From: Eubacterium sp.
GTDB taxonomy: Bacteria; Bacillota; Clostridia; Oscillospirales; Ruminococcaceae
Assembly: GCA_031271685.1 (NCBI GenBank)
Contig: JAISVH010000048.1
Span: forward strand, 1 to 45,596
DNA length: 45,596 bases
Reading direction: 5' to 3'
Shown: positions 19,348 to 27,667 of the stretch, in pieces
Layout: the number at the start of each line of letters is the position of its first letter
How positions within the stretch are numbered: position 1 is the stretch's first letter
The notes under the pieces: generated by a model
What the model was told of the DNA's origin: nothing
Databases searched by the model: none
The model's input: only the letters and a program-made list of their open reading frames with translations
Program-made: the position numbers and the translations under genes

Positions 19348-19371
19348 GAAACCGCCCTTTTAGGCGGTTTC
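19348..19371 (+). terminator. Terminator hairpin after pcrA
   Basis: GAAACCGCC, loop CTTTTA, GGCGGTTTC, just 5 bases past the pcrA stop. The following T-tract is interrupted (TCGCTTTG), so termination may be partial. Confidence 0.65.
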
Positions 19372-19552
19372 TCGCTTTGTAGATATATATATCAAGCAGG
19401 CAATAAGGTGATCAGTCTTATTTTATAGTAGTCAACTCACTATATAAAACATCTGAAAAATGATGCGCAGCAATTATATCAAATTGCGTTTTTAAACCGA
19501 CTAGCTATAATTACAAAATCATACGATTACGCAATTTTTTTCAGACTTGTTT

Positions 19553-19594
19553 TATAGCATTTTTAAAAAACGTTTACGGTTTTAAAATGCTATA
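19553..19594. repeat. Family D hairpin, copy 3
   Basis: TATAGCATTTT and AAAATGCTATA form a perfect 11-bp stem around AAAAAACGTTTACGGTTTT. It abuts the family C copy that follows. Confidence 0.65.
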
Positions 19595-19682
19595 AATGCC
19601 GCGGCTTTGCCGCAGTACGCCGCTTTCAGCGGCGAGTATAAACATGAAAGTGAATTCCATGCTTACGCAATTTGCTATAAAG
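19588..19682 (+). repeat. Family C palindromic repeat, copy 2
   Basis: GCTATAA, a CCGCGGC/GCCGC hairpin, a CGCCGCTTTCAGCGGCG hairpin, then ATTCCATGCTTACGCAATTTGCTATAA. The order matches the copy at 2471-2557. The rest of the 473 bp pcrA-downstream spacer shows no credible gene. Confidence 0.65.
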
Positions 19683-19730
19683 TTAATTTTTCATACTATT
19701 TAAGCCCGCTGTTTATTTTATGCCCTAAAA

Positions 19731-19764
19731 GTAAAAACGGCCACATAAAAGCGACCGTTTTTAC
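19731..19764 (-). terminator. Terminator of the 257-aa gene
   Basis: GTAAAAACGG with its complement CCGTTTTTAC, inner mismatched arms, followed on the minus strand by TTTTAGGG. It lies about 50 bp past the stop of the minus-strand gene. Confidence 0.7.
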
Positions 19765-19815
19765 CGGAAATATAACTATGAAAATACTTGTTTGTCTTTT
19801 CTTTATATTATATAG

Positions 19816-20589
19816 TCATCTGGACTTGCTATAGTACCTGCCGTTGCTAGTTCCGTTATCTCTGTTATGATTATAAGCCTTAGCGTCGTTTTCGATAAAC
19901 CCGTCTTTTTTGCCGCCAACATTGGCCCATGCATTATCATTGGTATTAACGGCAAAACCATCTTTGCTTTTATTCTCGGCTTTTCCGTCAATTATACTCT
20001 TTATCCTCTCGACCAAAGCCTCGATAGTATTTGCCTTTACTGTTAGTTCAACCTTTTCTTTTCCCCGGTCGGGATGAATTTTATCGTTTTCTTTTTCCGC
20101 CGCCCTCTTTTCAGCTATTTTTTCATTGCTCTGATTTATTTTCGCAAAAGTTTCTTTTAAAATTGCGTAATAGCTGACATCACCCTTGTCGTTTACCGAA
20201 ACGCCATAAGTTTTAACCATCTCCGCGTCTTCGCCAAGCTGCTGCTTCATAGAATCAAACTTTTCGCCCGCACCGGAAAGTATTGCTTCATATTTTGCGG
20301 CCGTTTCTTCATCGGTTGCCATCTTTTCTAAAAGCGAAGAAGTTATTACGCAGTTATATTCGCCCGGACCGTCAACGCCGGAAAGATGGCGGGCGGCCTC
20401 CTCGTCGGTGTTATAATCTTGAATGGTAAAGTTTATATTGCCATATTTTTTCTTTAAACTATCAAGATATTTTTGCGCGGTATCACTTAAAGCCGTAGTT
20501 TTTTTCTCTTCTGTCTTAGCGGTTTTAGTTATGCTCATAGCCGACTGGCTCTTGTAGGTCTGCGACGTGTAAGTATTGTGTATTGCCAT
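19816..20589 (-). CDS. Uncharacterised protein, DUF6033-like
   Basis: 257 residues with no signal peptide or transmembrane helix. The core (about 35-165) runs LSDTAQKYLDSLKKKYGNINF, then CVITSSLLEKMA and GVSVNDKGDVSYYAILKETF, which resembles the uncharacterised Firmicutes family I know as DUF6033. A Lys/Glu-rich helix follows (about 160-190), and the last 40 residues are Asn/Gly/Lys-rich and probably disordered. The N-terminus (MAIHNTYTSQTYKSQSA) is Ser/Thr-rich; no secretion signal is visible, although such starts also occur in flagellar or export-linked proteins. AAGGAGG precedes the ATG. It stands alone between repeat-containing spacers. Function unknown; the family name is from memory. 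Confidence 0.7.
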   Translation of the reverse strand: MAIHNTYTSQTYKSQSAMSITKTAKTEEKKTTALSDTAQKYLDSLKKKYGNINFTIQDYNTDEEAARHLSGVDGPGEYNCVITSSLLEKMATDEETAAKYEAILSGAGEKFDSMKQQLGEDAEMVKTYGVSVNDKGDVSYYAILKETFAKINQSNEKIAEKRAAEKENDKIHPDRGKEKVELTVKANTIEALVERIKSIIDGKAENKSKDGFAVNTNDNAWANVGGKKDGFIENDAKAYNHNRDNGTSNGRYYSKSR

Positions 20590-20616
20590 AACTGCCTCCT
20601 TAGTTTAAAAAATAAA

Positions 20617-20764
20617 TTCAAACATCTGCGGCTGAGCCGCTTCCAGTGTTTTAACAAGCATCAGCGGGGGATTGAAAATCACCCGCCGCTGACGTATAGT
20701 TAATTAACTAATAGTCAGCATGGAACCCACCGCCTAAGAGACGGGGACATAAACGCGGTTATAT
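20617..20764 (+). repeat. Family A palindromic repeat, long form with insert
   Basis: TTCAAACATCTGCGGC, GCTTCCAGTGTTTTAACAAG, then a palindrome GCTGAC ... TTAATTAA ... GTCAGC absent from shorter copies, CCGCCTAAGAGACGG, and GACATAAACGCGGTTATAT. It lies between two minus-strand genes. Confidence 0.85.
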
Positions 20765-20856
20765 TTTATAAATGCGACTGTTAACTTCTATAATTTTATT
20801 ATCGGCAGCTATAGACAAAACTTGAATAAAGTTTAAATAAAATTTATTGTGAAAGC

Positions 20857-22431
20857 CTAAAAATCTATCAGTTCATCCAACGCTATGGTCAATTCATGGT
20901 TATAAACATATTCCAAACGGTCTTTTAAATTATAGGCGCTAGCATGCAGTCCATTATCCCCCACCAGATAATCTCCCTTATATAATCCGAAAAAAAGCCA
21001 CATGGCGTTGTCCCGATATAAAATATCGGGATTTGGCAAAAGTCCGCATTCAGTCATGGACACAAGTTTGCCGTTTGCGGCATATTCGGCGGCTTTGTCG
21101 AACCTTATTGCGTTTGAAGAGTCGGTAAGATTATAACAATCCACTCCCACTATATCTACATAACCATTGCCCGGGTAATATAGCTCATTCTCACCCGACC
21201 AAACCCATATAAGGTTGTCAAGCCCATGATATCGACTAAATCTGTCAAACATTAAGCGCCACACATAAATATAGCTTGCCGGCTTGCCGGCTCCCCACCA
21301 ATACCACTTAAGCTCCGGCTCTTTAAGCGGACGCCAAAGCAGTGGGATGTTCTGCTCTGCAAGGACTTTTAAATTATTCGCCATATCGTCGATATCACGG
21401 GTTAGCTCAAGGGTTTCGTCACTTATCAGGCCCGCCTCGTTCATAGCGGTCATTCTTTCTAAATCCATCAGCGTTATGTCGTGTTCACTCACGGCATTAT
21501 CTATATTAAAATCAGTATTAGACATATAATAATGGCTGCCGCCAGCCGGAAGGGGGGAATACCATGTCCAGCTAAGCATAGCCAGTCCGCCGTAATCTGT
21601 CCATCTCTTAGTTAGCTCAATCTCTTTGTTATCTTTTTTATCACCTCCGCCATAACACCGCGAATAATTGATCATATCCCCCGCGCGTATCGCCGGATAT
21701 CTTCCGGTAGCCTCATAAATAGCGTTTATTTCAACGTTTGTGTTAACCGTACAGTGCTGCATGGTTAATGTATTCTTACCATAAACTCCCGCGAGGTATT
21801 CAAGCGCCGCCTTTGCTTTTTCAGTGGCGTTGGGATTTGCGGGCCTTATCTCTGTGCTGTAGCCTTCTCCCGCGGGAGGAAGCCCAATTTCGGCTAAGTC
21901 AATATTATTGATCTCTACCGATCGCAGATAAACATCTCCGCGCAGGGCGGCAAGCGTTATCGTATTTTTACCTTCCCTTAGATAAACAGGCTTTAAAACA
22001 TATCTATTAAAACTGTCCGCCACTCCGGCATAAAACGCGCCGTGCTCTGTTTCTCCGGAATAAATCCCCAGCGCCGACCCGTTTGCGAAAATTTCAGCAT
22101 CAAAAACATAGTGCTGAGATGAGGGAGAATCGACATCAAAAGAAATATCCGAACCATCAGAAAGCTTAATATATTTTTCTTCCTCAATTTCATAAAGGTC
22201 GGCTGATTCTTTTTCCGGAAACTCTTCTGCCGCATTTAATACATATTCAAATAGACGGCTTGTTAGCCCATAGTCCAGTCTGCGGCGTTCGGAAAAAACC
22301 GGGTGTTCTACCACGGGTTTTCCCCCGCTGTCATCAGAATATACCGGCGGCACATCCGGATATTCTATATCCTTAGCACAGCCGGCAATCAATAAATTAA
22401 AAGATATTAAAAATAATAGAACTTTTTTCAT
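20857..22431 (-). CDS. GH26-type mannanase-like lipoprotein
   Basis: 524 residues. A lipoprotein signal peptide ends in LIAGC (C18), so the protein should be anchored outside the membrane. Residues about 95-190 form a beta-sandwich resembling a CBM35-type module (YVLKPVYLREGKNTITL). The GH26-like barrel follows (about 205-524): MQHCT, GGLAMLSWTWYSP, the acid/base segment WRPLKEPELKWYWWG (E371) and the nucleophile segment SMTECG (E461). In characterised GH26 mannanases a His directly precedes the acid/base Glu; here it is Lys (K370), so activity or specificity may differ. Its ATG overlaps the stop of the upstream FtsA-like gene by 4 bp (ATGA), giving translational coupling. That partnership is unusual for a polysaccharide hydrolase. 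Other cell-wall or mannan-like glycans are possible substrates. Confidence 0.85.
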   Translation of the reverse strand: MKKVLLFLISFNLLIAGCAKDIEYPDVPPVYSDDSGGKPVVEHPVFSERRRLDYGLTSRLFEYVLNAAEEFPEKESADLYEIEEEKYIKLSDGSDISFDVDSPSSQHYVFDAEIFANGSALGIYSGETEHGAFYAGVADSFNRYVLKPVYLREGKNTITLAALRGDVYLRSVEINNIDLAEIGLPPAGEGYSTEIRPANPNATEKAKAALEYLAGVYGKNTLTMQHCTVNTNVEINAIYEATGRYPAIRAGDMINYSRCYGGGDKKDNKEIELTKRWTDYGGLAMLSWTWYSPLPAGGSHYYMSNTDFNIDNAVSEHDITLMDLERMTAMNEAGLISDETLELTRDIDDMANNLKVLAEQNIPLLWRPLKEPELKWYWWGAGKPASYIYVWRLMFDRFSRYHGLDNLIWVWSGENELYYPGNGYVDIVGVDCYNLTDSSNAIRFDKAAEYAANGKLVSMTECGLLPNPDILYRDNAMWLFFGLYKGDYLVGDNGLHASAYNLKDRLEYVYNHELTIALDELIDF

Positions 22432-24473
22432 TTTAATTCTATCTCTACTTCATCGCCGGATTTTATTTGGCTGTTAAACCCGGCTTCGTTTTTGTTTATA
22501 AGCATTGTATACCCGCTTATTCCGTTTTGATCGTAATCGATAAAATTGAGCAGCTCCAACAGCAAATGACGCGTATGATCGGGAGTCGCGGGCAAAGTTC
22601 GTGATTCTCCGTTAAGTGTGAGCGTTATTTCCCCATACTCCTCCGGGGGCACATCGGATTCAAAATTATTCTGAGAGACTTGCTCTGACGTTAAATTTCC
22701 GCCGGTAAGCGCTGCTTCATAATCTATTATATCTCCGTCCTGCAAGATAACCGTTGTCGGCTCTACTTCTCCGTTAACTGTAAAAGATGTTCCGTGTGAG
22801 TCTATTTCAACACTGCTCAGCAAGTCGCCAAGAGTGAGTATTCCCTGCGTTTCGATCTCGTCATACGGTTGAATTTTATAGTCATCGTCAACCGGCTTTC
22901 CTTTTACCGTAAAGCTCACCCCGATTTTTATCCTTTCTCCCGCGAAGATAACATAACTGTTATCGTTTGTCTTAAAATCATAAATATCTGACAGCCTTGC
23001 GCTACCGTTTTCGCCGCAAACGGCAGGCTTAAAATCCACTTTATCTCCTTGGGTAACATGAGCGTTAAGATTTGTAGGCAGCCCGTTTACGGTTATTTCA
23101 GGCGGTATGAAATTGCCGCCCTTTATAATCTTTCTTCTTCCGGCAAACGTAAACGTAAGGCTCCTGCCGGAACGCCCTATAATATCATTTGCCCGGTAGC
23201 CAGCCATTGTGAGCAGATCGAATATCGTGATTTGCTTCGTGTCGAAAATTCTGATCTTTTCACCGTTAAGTTCAATGGTAGAAAAGTCATAGCCCTTGTT
23301 TAATATCTCGGTAACGGCAATCCCTAACGGCGTGGCAAATTCGGCGCCTGGCTCAAAAGCGCCTATATCTACCGTTCTAAAATTACCTGAAGTTCCGATA
23401 GCCACGCGCATAGGGTCAAGCTTTAAAATATCGGATACCTTTTCGGAAAGCCCTGTTATAAGAGATCCTCCGCCCACTAAGAATACTGCCGCCACTGGCC
23501 CGCCGTTCGCCTCAACAATATGACCGCAGATAGTTTTAGCAAGGGTTTCAACGGCTCCGTCAAGTTTTTTTACAAATTCATCCGTTTTTATCGTTTGGTT
23601 TAAACCAAAAATATCGCGAAACTCAATTTCCTGCTTACCGCCCGTGCTGTCATGCTTCATCTGTTCAGCTGTTTTAAAATCCACAAAAAAGGTTTTAATT
23701 ATTTCCTCGGTAATTTCGTCGCCCGCCAATGTCGCCATAGAATAAGCTACGATACTGCCGTCTTTTGAAATTGCTATATCCGATGTCCCCGCTCCAATGT
23801 CGGCAAGGGCAATATTTATAAGCCTTATTTCCTGGGGAATGATCACGTTCATCGCGGCGATAGGCTCCAGCGTAAGGCTGGTGACTTCAAGTCCGCAAAG
23901 ATCCATGACCGAATAAAGGCCCTCTACCACTAAGTTGGGCAAAAAAGTGGCGATAAGCTCAACTTTGGCGGTTATCCCCTTATGTCCCTCAAGATTTATA
24001 ATCTTATATCCGTCAAGGCAGTATTTTACAATCGAATGACCCACACAATAAAACAAAACCGGGTCTCCCCTGTGTTCCTCGTCTAACTGCGACTGCGCGC
24101 GCTGAACCGTTTCAATTTCCATAGACTTAATCATATCGCCCGTTATTATGTCCTGTTCGCCGATATCAAATTCCATTGACACATGCCGGGTTTTAAGCGC
24201 GCGGCCCGCCGCCGCTATTGAAACGCGCGTAAATTTTATTCCGTTTCTTTCTTCAAGCGTTTCTTTTACCTTGGAGACAACCTTGGCCACCTGTTTTATA
24301 TCCTCTATCTGTCCGTCTATCATCGCCCGCTTGGGATGCTCCTCAACCACGTAGTCTTTAAGTGCAAACATCTCATCCGCCGCCTCTCCATATATACCAA
24401 CCACAGTGCGGGTCCCGATATCCAAAGAAAAGATAGCGTCGCCTTGTCCTTTTAAATCCGAAATTTTTCCCAT
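22428..24473 (-). CDS. FtsA-like actin-fold protein with C-terminal repeated domains
   Basis: 681 residues from ATG 24473 (CGGAG about 10 bases upstream); the open frame extends 19 codons further but into repeat DNA. Residues 1-about 390 are an FtsA/PilM-type actin-fold domain: AIFSLDIGTRTVVGIYG, an SHS2-like insert, NIALADIGAGTSDIAI and VFLVGGGSLITGL. The remaining 290 residues carry about four repeats with a V-NG ... GD pattern (ITVNGLP/QGDKVDF, FTVKGKP/PYDEIE, FTVNGEV/DGDIIDY, LTLNGES ... SGDEVEI), like small beta-grasp domains. True FtsA is about 420 residues and lacks these, and no ftsZ is nearby, so this is a paralogue, perhaps in envelope assembly. It lies downstream of rpoD and is coupled to the GH26 lipoprotein. 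The membrane-targeting helix of FtsA is not seen. Confidence 0.85.
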   Translation of the reverse strand: MGKISDLKGQGDAIFSLDIGTRTVVGIYGEAADEMFALKDYVVEEHPKRAMIDGQIEDIKQVAKVVSKVKETLEERNGIKFTRVSIAAAGRALKTRHVSMEFDIGEQDIITGDMIKSMEIETVQRAQSQLDEEHRGDPVLFYCVGHSIVKYCLDGYKIINLEGHKGITAKVELIATFLPNLVVEGLYSVMDLCGLEVTSLTLEPIAAMNVIIPQEIRLINIALADIGAGTSDIAISKDGSIVAYSMATLAGDEITEEIIKTFFVDFKTAEQMKHDSTGGKQEIEFRDIFGLNQTIKTDEFVKKLDGAVETLAKTICGHIVEANGGPVAAVFLVGGGSLITGLSEKVSDILKLDPMRVAIGTSGNFRTVDIGAFEPGAEFATPLGIAVTEILNKGYDFSTIELNGEKIRIFDTKQITIFDLLTMAGYRANDIIGRSGRSLTFTFAGRRKIIKGGNFIPPEITVNGLPTNLNAHVTQGDKVDFKPAVCGENGSARLSDIYDFKTNDNSYVIFAGERIKIGVSFTVKGKPVDDDYKIQPYDEIETQGILTLGDLLSSVEIDSHGTSFTVNGEVEPTTVILQDGDIIDYEAALTGGNLTSEQVSQNNFESDVPPEEYGEITLTLNGESRTLPATPDHTRHLLLELLNFIDYDQNGISGYTMLINKNEAGFNSQIKSGDEVEIELK

Positions 24474-24489
24474 TGATATTATTCTCCGT

Positions 24490-24594
24490 TTCAAACATCT
24501 GCGGCGGAGCAGCTTCCCGTGTTTTAACAAGCGTTAGCTGGCAATTGAAAATCACCCGCCGCCTAAAAGCCGGGGGGACACGAACGCGGTTATG
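24490..24594 (+). repeat. Family A palindromic repeat
   Basis: TTCAAACATCTGCGGC, TTTTAACAAGCGTTAGCTGG, CCCGCCGCCTAAAAGCCGGG and ACACGAACGCGGTTAT. It fills the rpoD to FtsA-like spacer. Confidence 0.85.
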
Positions 24595-24640
24595 TACACT
24601 AAGACTAAACGCTGATTCCGCCCGAAATCCTTAATAAAAA

Positions 24641-25726
24641 TCAGTCCAGGAAATCCTTTAGCTTTTTACTGCGAGAAGGATGACGAAGCTTTCTCAGCGC
24701 TTTCGCCTCGATCTGCCGTATGCGTTCACGGGTCACGTTAAAAACCTTTCCCACTTCTTCAAGGGTGCGCTGTCTGCCGTCAATCAGCCCAAAACGAAGG
24801 CGCAACACCTTTTCCTCCCTATCCGTAAGGGTGGAGAGCACATCAGACAACTGCTCTTTTAAAAGCGAAAGCGAAGCGGCCTCGGCTGGCGCCGGCGCAT
24901 CATCATCCGGAATAAAATCGCCTAAATGGCTGTCCTCTTCCTCTCCTATCGGCGTTTCAAGCGAAACGGGATCCTGGGCAATGCGAATGATCTCTCTAAC
25001 CCTCTCGACCGGTAAAGCAAGTTCATCGGCTATCTCTTCAGCCGACGGTTCGTGCCCATTTTTATGAAGAAGCTGGCTAGAAATTTTTTTAACTTTGGTT
25101 ATAGTTTCAACCATATGAACCGGTATGCGGATAGTTCGCGCCTGATCGGCTATCGCACGGGTTATCGCCTGCCGTATCCACCAAGTGGCATAGGTAGAAA
25201 ATTTATATCCCTTTGTATAATCAAATTTTTCAACAGCTTTTATAAGACCCAAATTTCCTTCTTGGATCAAATCAAGAAACTGCATCCCACGACCCACATA
25301 TTTTTTCGCAATGCTGACCACCAAGCGCAAATTAGCTTCAGCAAGCCGCTTTCTCGCCGCAACGTCCCCAAGACCCATGCGAGTGGCAAGCTCTATCTCT
25401 TCTTCCGCCGTCAAAAGGGGGACTCTACCTATTTCCTTAAGGTAGATCTTAACCGGGTCGTCGATAGCTATCCCGTCGGTGGAAAGGGCAATGTCAAGGT
25501 CGTCTTCAGAGGTAAAATCAAAAGCCGCTTCTAAATCTTCGTCCGCCGTATAATCGTCAACAATCTCTATGCTAAAATTCTCAAAGTCCTCATAGAGCTT
25601 GTCTATCTGCTCAACATTAAAGTCGAGGTCTTCCAACACATCGGTGATTTCTTTTGTTGTGAGCTTCCCTTTGGCTTTCCCTTGATCCAACAGCTCATTC
25701 AATAGGTTTTTTGTGTTATCAGCCAT
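24641..25726 (-). CDS. rpoD: Primary sigma factor RpoD (sigma-A)
   Basis: 361 residues, the length of low-G+C Gram-positive sigma-A. Region 1.1 is short and acidic (1-75); 1.2 begins [17 protein letters not shown]; region 2 contains [20 protein letters not shown] and the -10 recognising [17 protein letters not shown]; region 3 follows from [10 protein letters not shown]; region 4.2 is [20 protein letters not shown]. It directs RNA polymerase to TTGACA/TATAAT promoters like those seen here. AAGGAAAG precedes the ATG. It follows dnaG on the same strand after a 162 bp spacer holding a family A fragment, part of the conserved macromolecular-synthesis order dgt-dnaG-rpoD. Confidence 0.98.
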   Translation of the reverse strand: MADNTKNLLNELLDQGKAKGKLTTKEITDVLEDLDFNVEQIDKLYEDFENFSIEIVDDYTADEDLEAAFDFTSEDDLDIALSTDGIAIDDPVKIYLKEIGRVPLLTAEEEIELATRMGLGDVAARKRLAEANLRLVVSIAKKYVGRGMQFLDLIQEGNLGLIKAVEKFDYTKGYKFSTYATWWIRQAITRAIADQARTIRIPVHMVETITKVKKISSQLLHKNGHEPSAEEIADELALPVERVREIIRIAQDPVSLETPIGEEEDSHLGDFIPDDDAPAPAEAASLSLLKEQLSDVLSTLTDREEKVLRLRFGLIDGRQRTLEEVGKVFNVTRERIRQIEAKALRKLRHPSRSKKLKDFLD

Positions 25727-25791
25727 GTTTTATCTTTCCTTATCTATAGTAAATTATTTGAAAATCGAGCCAAAAAAATTTGTAAAACCGC

Positions 25792-25850
25792 TTCAAACAT
25801 CTGCTGCGGAACCGCTTCCGGTGTTTTATAATCGCTTAACTTTAAATTTA
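25792..25850 (+). repeat. Family A repeat, left-end fragment
   Basis: TTCAAACATCTGCTGCGG, CCGCTTCCGGTGTTTTATAA and CGCTTAACTTTAAATTTATT. It matches the left half of the 4820 copy and lacks the right end. Confidence 0.7.
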
Positions 25851-25888
25851 TTAAATTTTTTGCGTCATTTTTCGGTTATTTTCTAAAA

Positions 25889-27661
25889 TTAATTAACTAT
25901 ATTTCTTAGTTTTTGTCCAAGTTTTTCGGTATATCTCAAAAGCTCATCAGCGGACATGCTGCCCGGGCTTTTTTGATTTTTTACTTCCTTATGTTTTTTT
26001 AGGGTATCAATATATTCTAAAAGAAGCTCTTTAGTAGGATTCAAAATCATGAGCTCTCGCTTTATTTTCTCTATTCTGCCCATTTCGCCCGTTGAAAATT
26101 CGCTTCCTAACGAAGATATATCGATGGATTGAAAGTTTTTTATTTTAATTATAAGGGTTTCAAACAAAGTTCGGTTAAAAGAAGTGGGAAAATAATCAGG
26201 AGTTATATGTTTTAAAATCAGCGGAAGAAAATCAGGAGAATGAAGCAAAAACGCTATTATTCCACGCTCAGCGTTTGATTCGCTTTTAAAACTTGATTCC
26301 TCAAGGTCTATTTTATCCTTAGCGTTCGCGCCGCCGGCTTCTCTGATAAGCTTTTTGCGCATGGTTTTTTCTTCTGTCCGGCGTTTTTGCTTTATTCTGC
26401 CAGCTACGCTTAGTTCAATATTGCTTACAGATATATCCGTTGCTTTAGATACTTCGGAGATATAGACCATCCTGTCAATAGGACTGCTTACGTCAGCTAA
26501 TAAAGAAACCGCCTTTTTTAAGTATTCAGATCGCCCTTCGGGAGTTTCGATATTCACGCTGTTTCGAACTTTTTTCAACTCAAAGGAAATGGCGGACCCG
26601 CTTTTATTTATAAGTTCCAAAAAAGACTCGCGGCCATATTTCAACAAATATTCGTCCGGATCCTTCGCCCCCCTCATTTCAAGAACTCTCGCGCTCAAAC
26701 CCACCGCGGACAATAAATTTATCGCTTTTACCGTGGCTTTTTGTCCGGCTTCGTCAGAGTCATAGGCGATAACCACCTTTTCACAATAATTTTGAAGAAC
26801 CCGCGCCTGCTCGGAAGTAATAGCTGTGCCTAAAGTCGCCACAGCGTTATCAAACCCCGCTTGATAAAGGGCAATTACATCCATATTCCCCTCACACAGG
26901 ATTATATGCTTTTCTTTGGTGTTCTTTGCAAAGTTAATTGCGAACAAATTGCTTCTTTTATGAAATACTGGGGTTTCAGAAGAATTAAGGTATTTCGGGT
27001 TATCATCAGAATTTAGCGCCCTTCCGCCAAACCCGACGACATTTCCACGCCGGTCAATTATCGGGAACATTATCCTGTTTCTGAATTTATCATATGTATT
27101 ATTTCCCGCGCCGCGAGTGATAAGGCTTGCTTCCAACAGCTCGTCTTCGCTATAGCCTTGATTAAAAAGATATCCCTTAATAGCGTTCCAACTATCCGCA
27201 GCATATCCTAATCCAAATTTTTTTATAATATTATCCGAAAGCCCGCGTTTATGCAGATAATCTCGCGCTATAGCACTTGAAAGCAATGTGTCGCGAAAAA
27301 AAACGGCTGCCTTTCGGTTAATTTCAAAAATTTTTACACGCCCTTCAAGCTCGCGATCGCTTACACCTTCCTCAGGAACCCGCAGTCCCGCTTTAGCGGC
27401 TAAAAACCTGATCGCTTCAATATAATCAAGGTTTTCAGCCATACGTATAAAAGTTATATTGTCACCGCCCGCCCCGCATCCAAAACAATAAAAGCTGTTG
27501 CTTTCCGTATAAATATGGCAGGAAGGCGTTTTTTCAGAATGGAATGGACAAAGGCAGACATAATCTCGGCTAGCTTTTTTTAACTGGACATAAGGTGCAA
27601 CCGTTTCCACAATATCTATTGTCTCACGAAGCCTCAACAAAAATTCTTCAGGTATTGGCAA
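25889..27661 (-). CDS. dnaG: DNA primase DnaG
   Basis: 590 residues. The CHC2 zinc finger has C38, H41, C59 and C62 (CPFH ... CFGC). The catalytic core includes FRNRIMFPIIDRRGNVVGFGG and the TOPRIM signature ILCEGNMDVIALYQ, with AYDSDEAGQKA completing the metal site. The C-terminal helical region would bind the DnaB/DnaC helicase. It makes RNA primers at the fork. The only sensible start is TTG at 27661 with GAGGTGA upstream; an in-frame TGA lies three codons before it, which fixes the N-terminus as MPIPEEF. It starts 6 bp after the dgt stop, so the two are coupled. Confidence 0.96.
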   Translation of the reverse strand: MPIPEEFLLRLRETIDIVETVAPYVQLKKASRDYVCLCPFHSEKTPSCHIYTESNSFYCFGCGAGGDNITFIRMAENLDYIEAIRFLAAKAGLRVPEEGVSDRELEGRVKIFEINRKAAVFFRDTLLSSAIARDYLHKRGLSDNIIKKFGLGYAADSWNAIKGYLFNQGYSEDELLEASLITRGAGNNTYDKFRNRIMFPIIDRRGNVVGFGGRALNSDDNPKYLNSSETPVFHKRSNLFAINFAKNTKEKHIILCEGNMDVIALYQAGFDNAVATLGTAITSEQARVLQNYCEKVVIAYDSDEAGQKATVKAINLLSAVGLSARVLEMRGAKDPDEYLLKYGRESFLELINKSGSAISFELKKVRNSVNIETPEGRSEYLKKAVSLLADVSSPIDRMVYISEVSKATDISVSNIELSVAGRIKQKRRTEEKTMRKKLIREAGGANAKDKIDLEESSFKSESNAERGIIAFLLHSPDFLPLILKHITPDYFPTSFNRTLFETLIIKIKNFQSIDISSLGSEFSTGEMGRIEKIKRELMILNPTKELLLEYIDTLKKHKEVKNQKSPGSMSADELLRYTEKLGQKLRNIVN

Positions 27662-27667
27662 TACATA

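Noticed and set aside
19607-19834. 75-codon plus-strand open frame after pcrA
   Set aside because: It begins inside a family C repeat, crosses a minus-strand terminator and has no ribosome site or family features.
24474-24530. 19-codon upstream extension of the FtsA-like gene
   Set aside because: It lies in a family A repeat and is very basic; the 24473 ATG has its own ribosome site.
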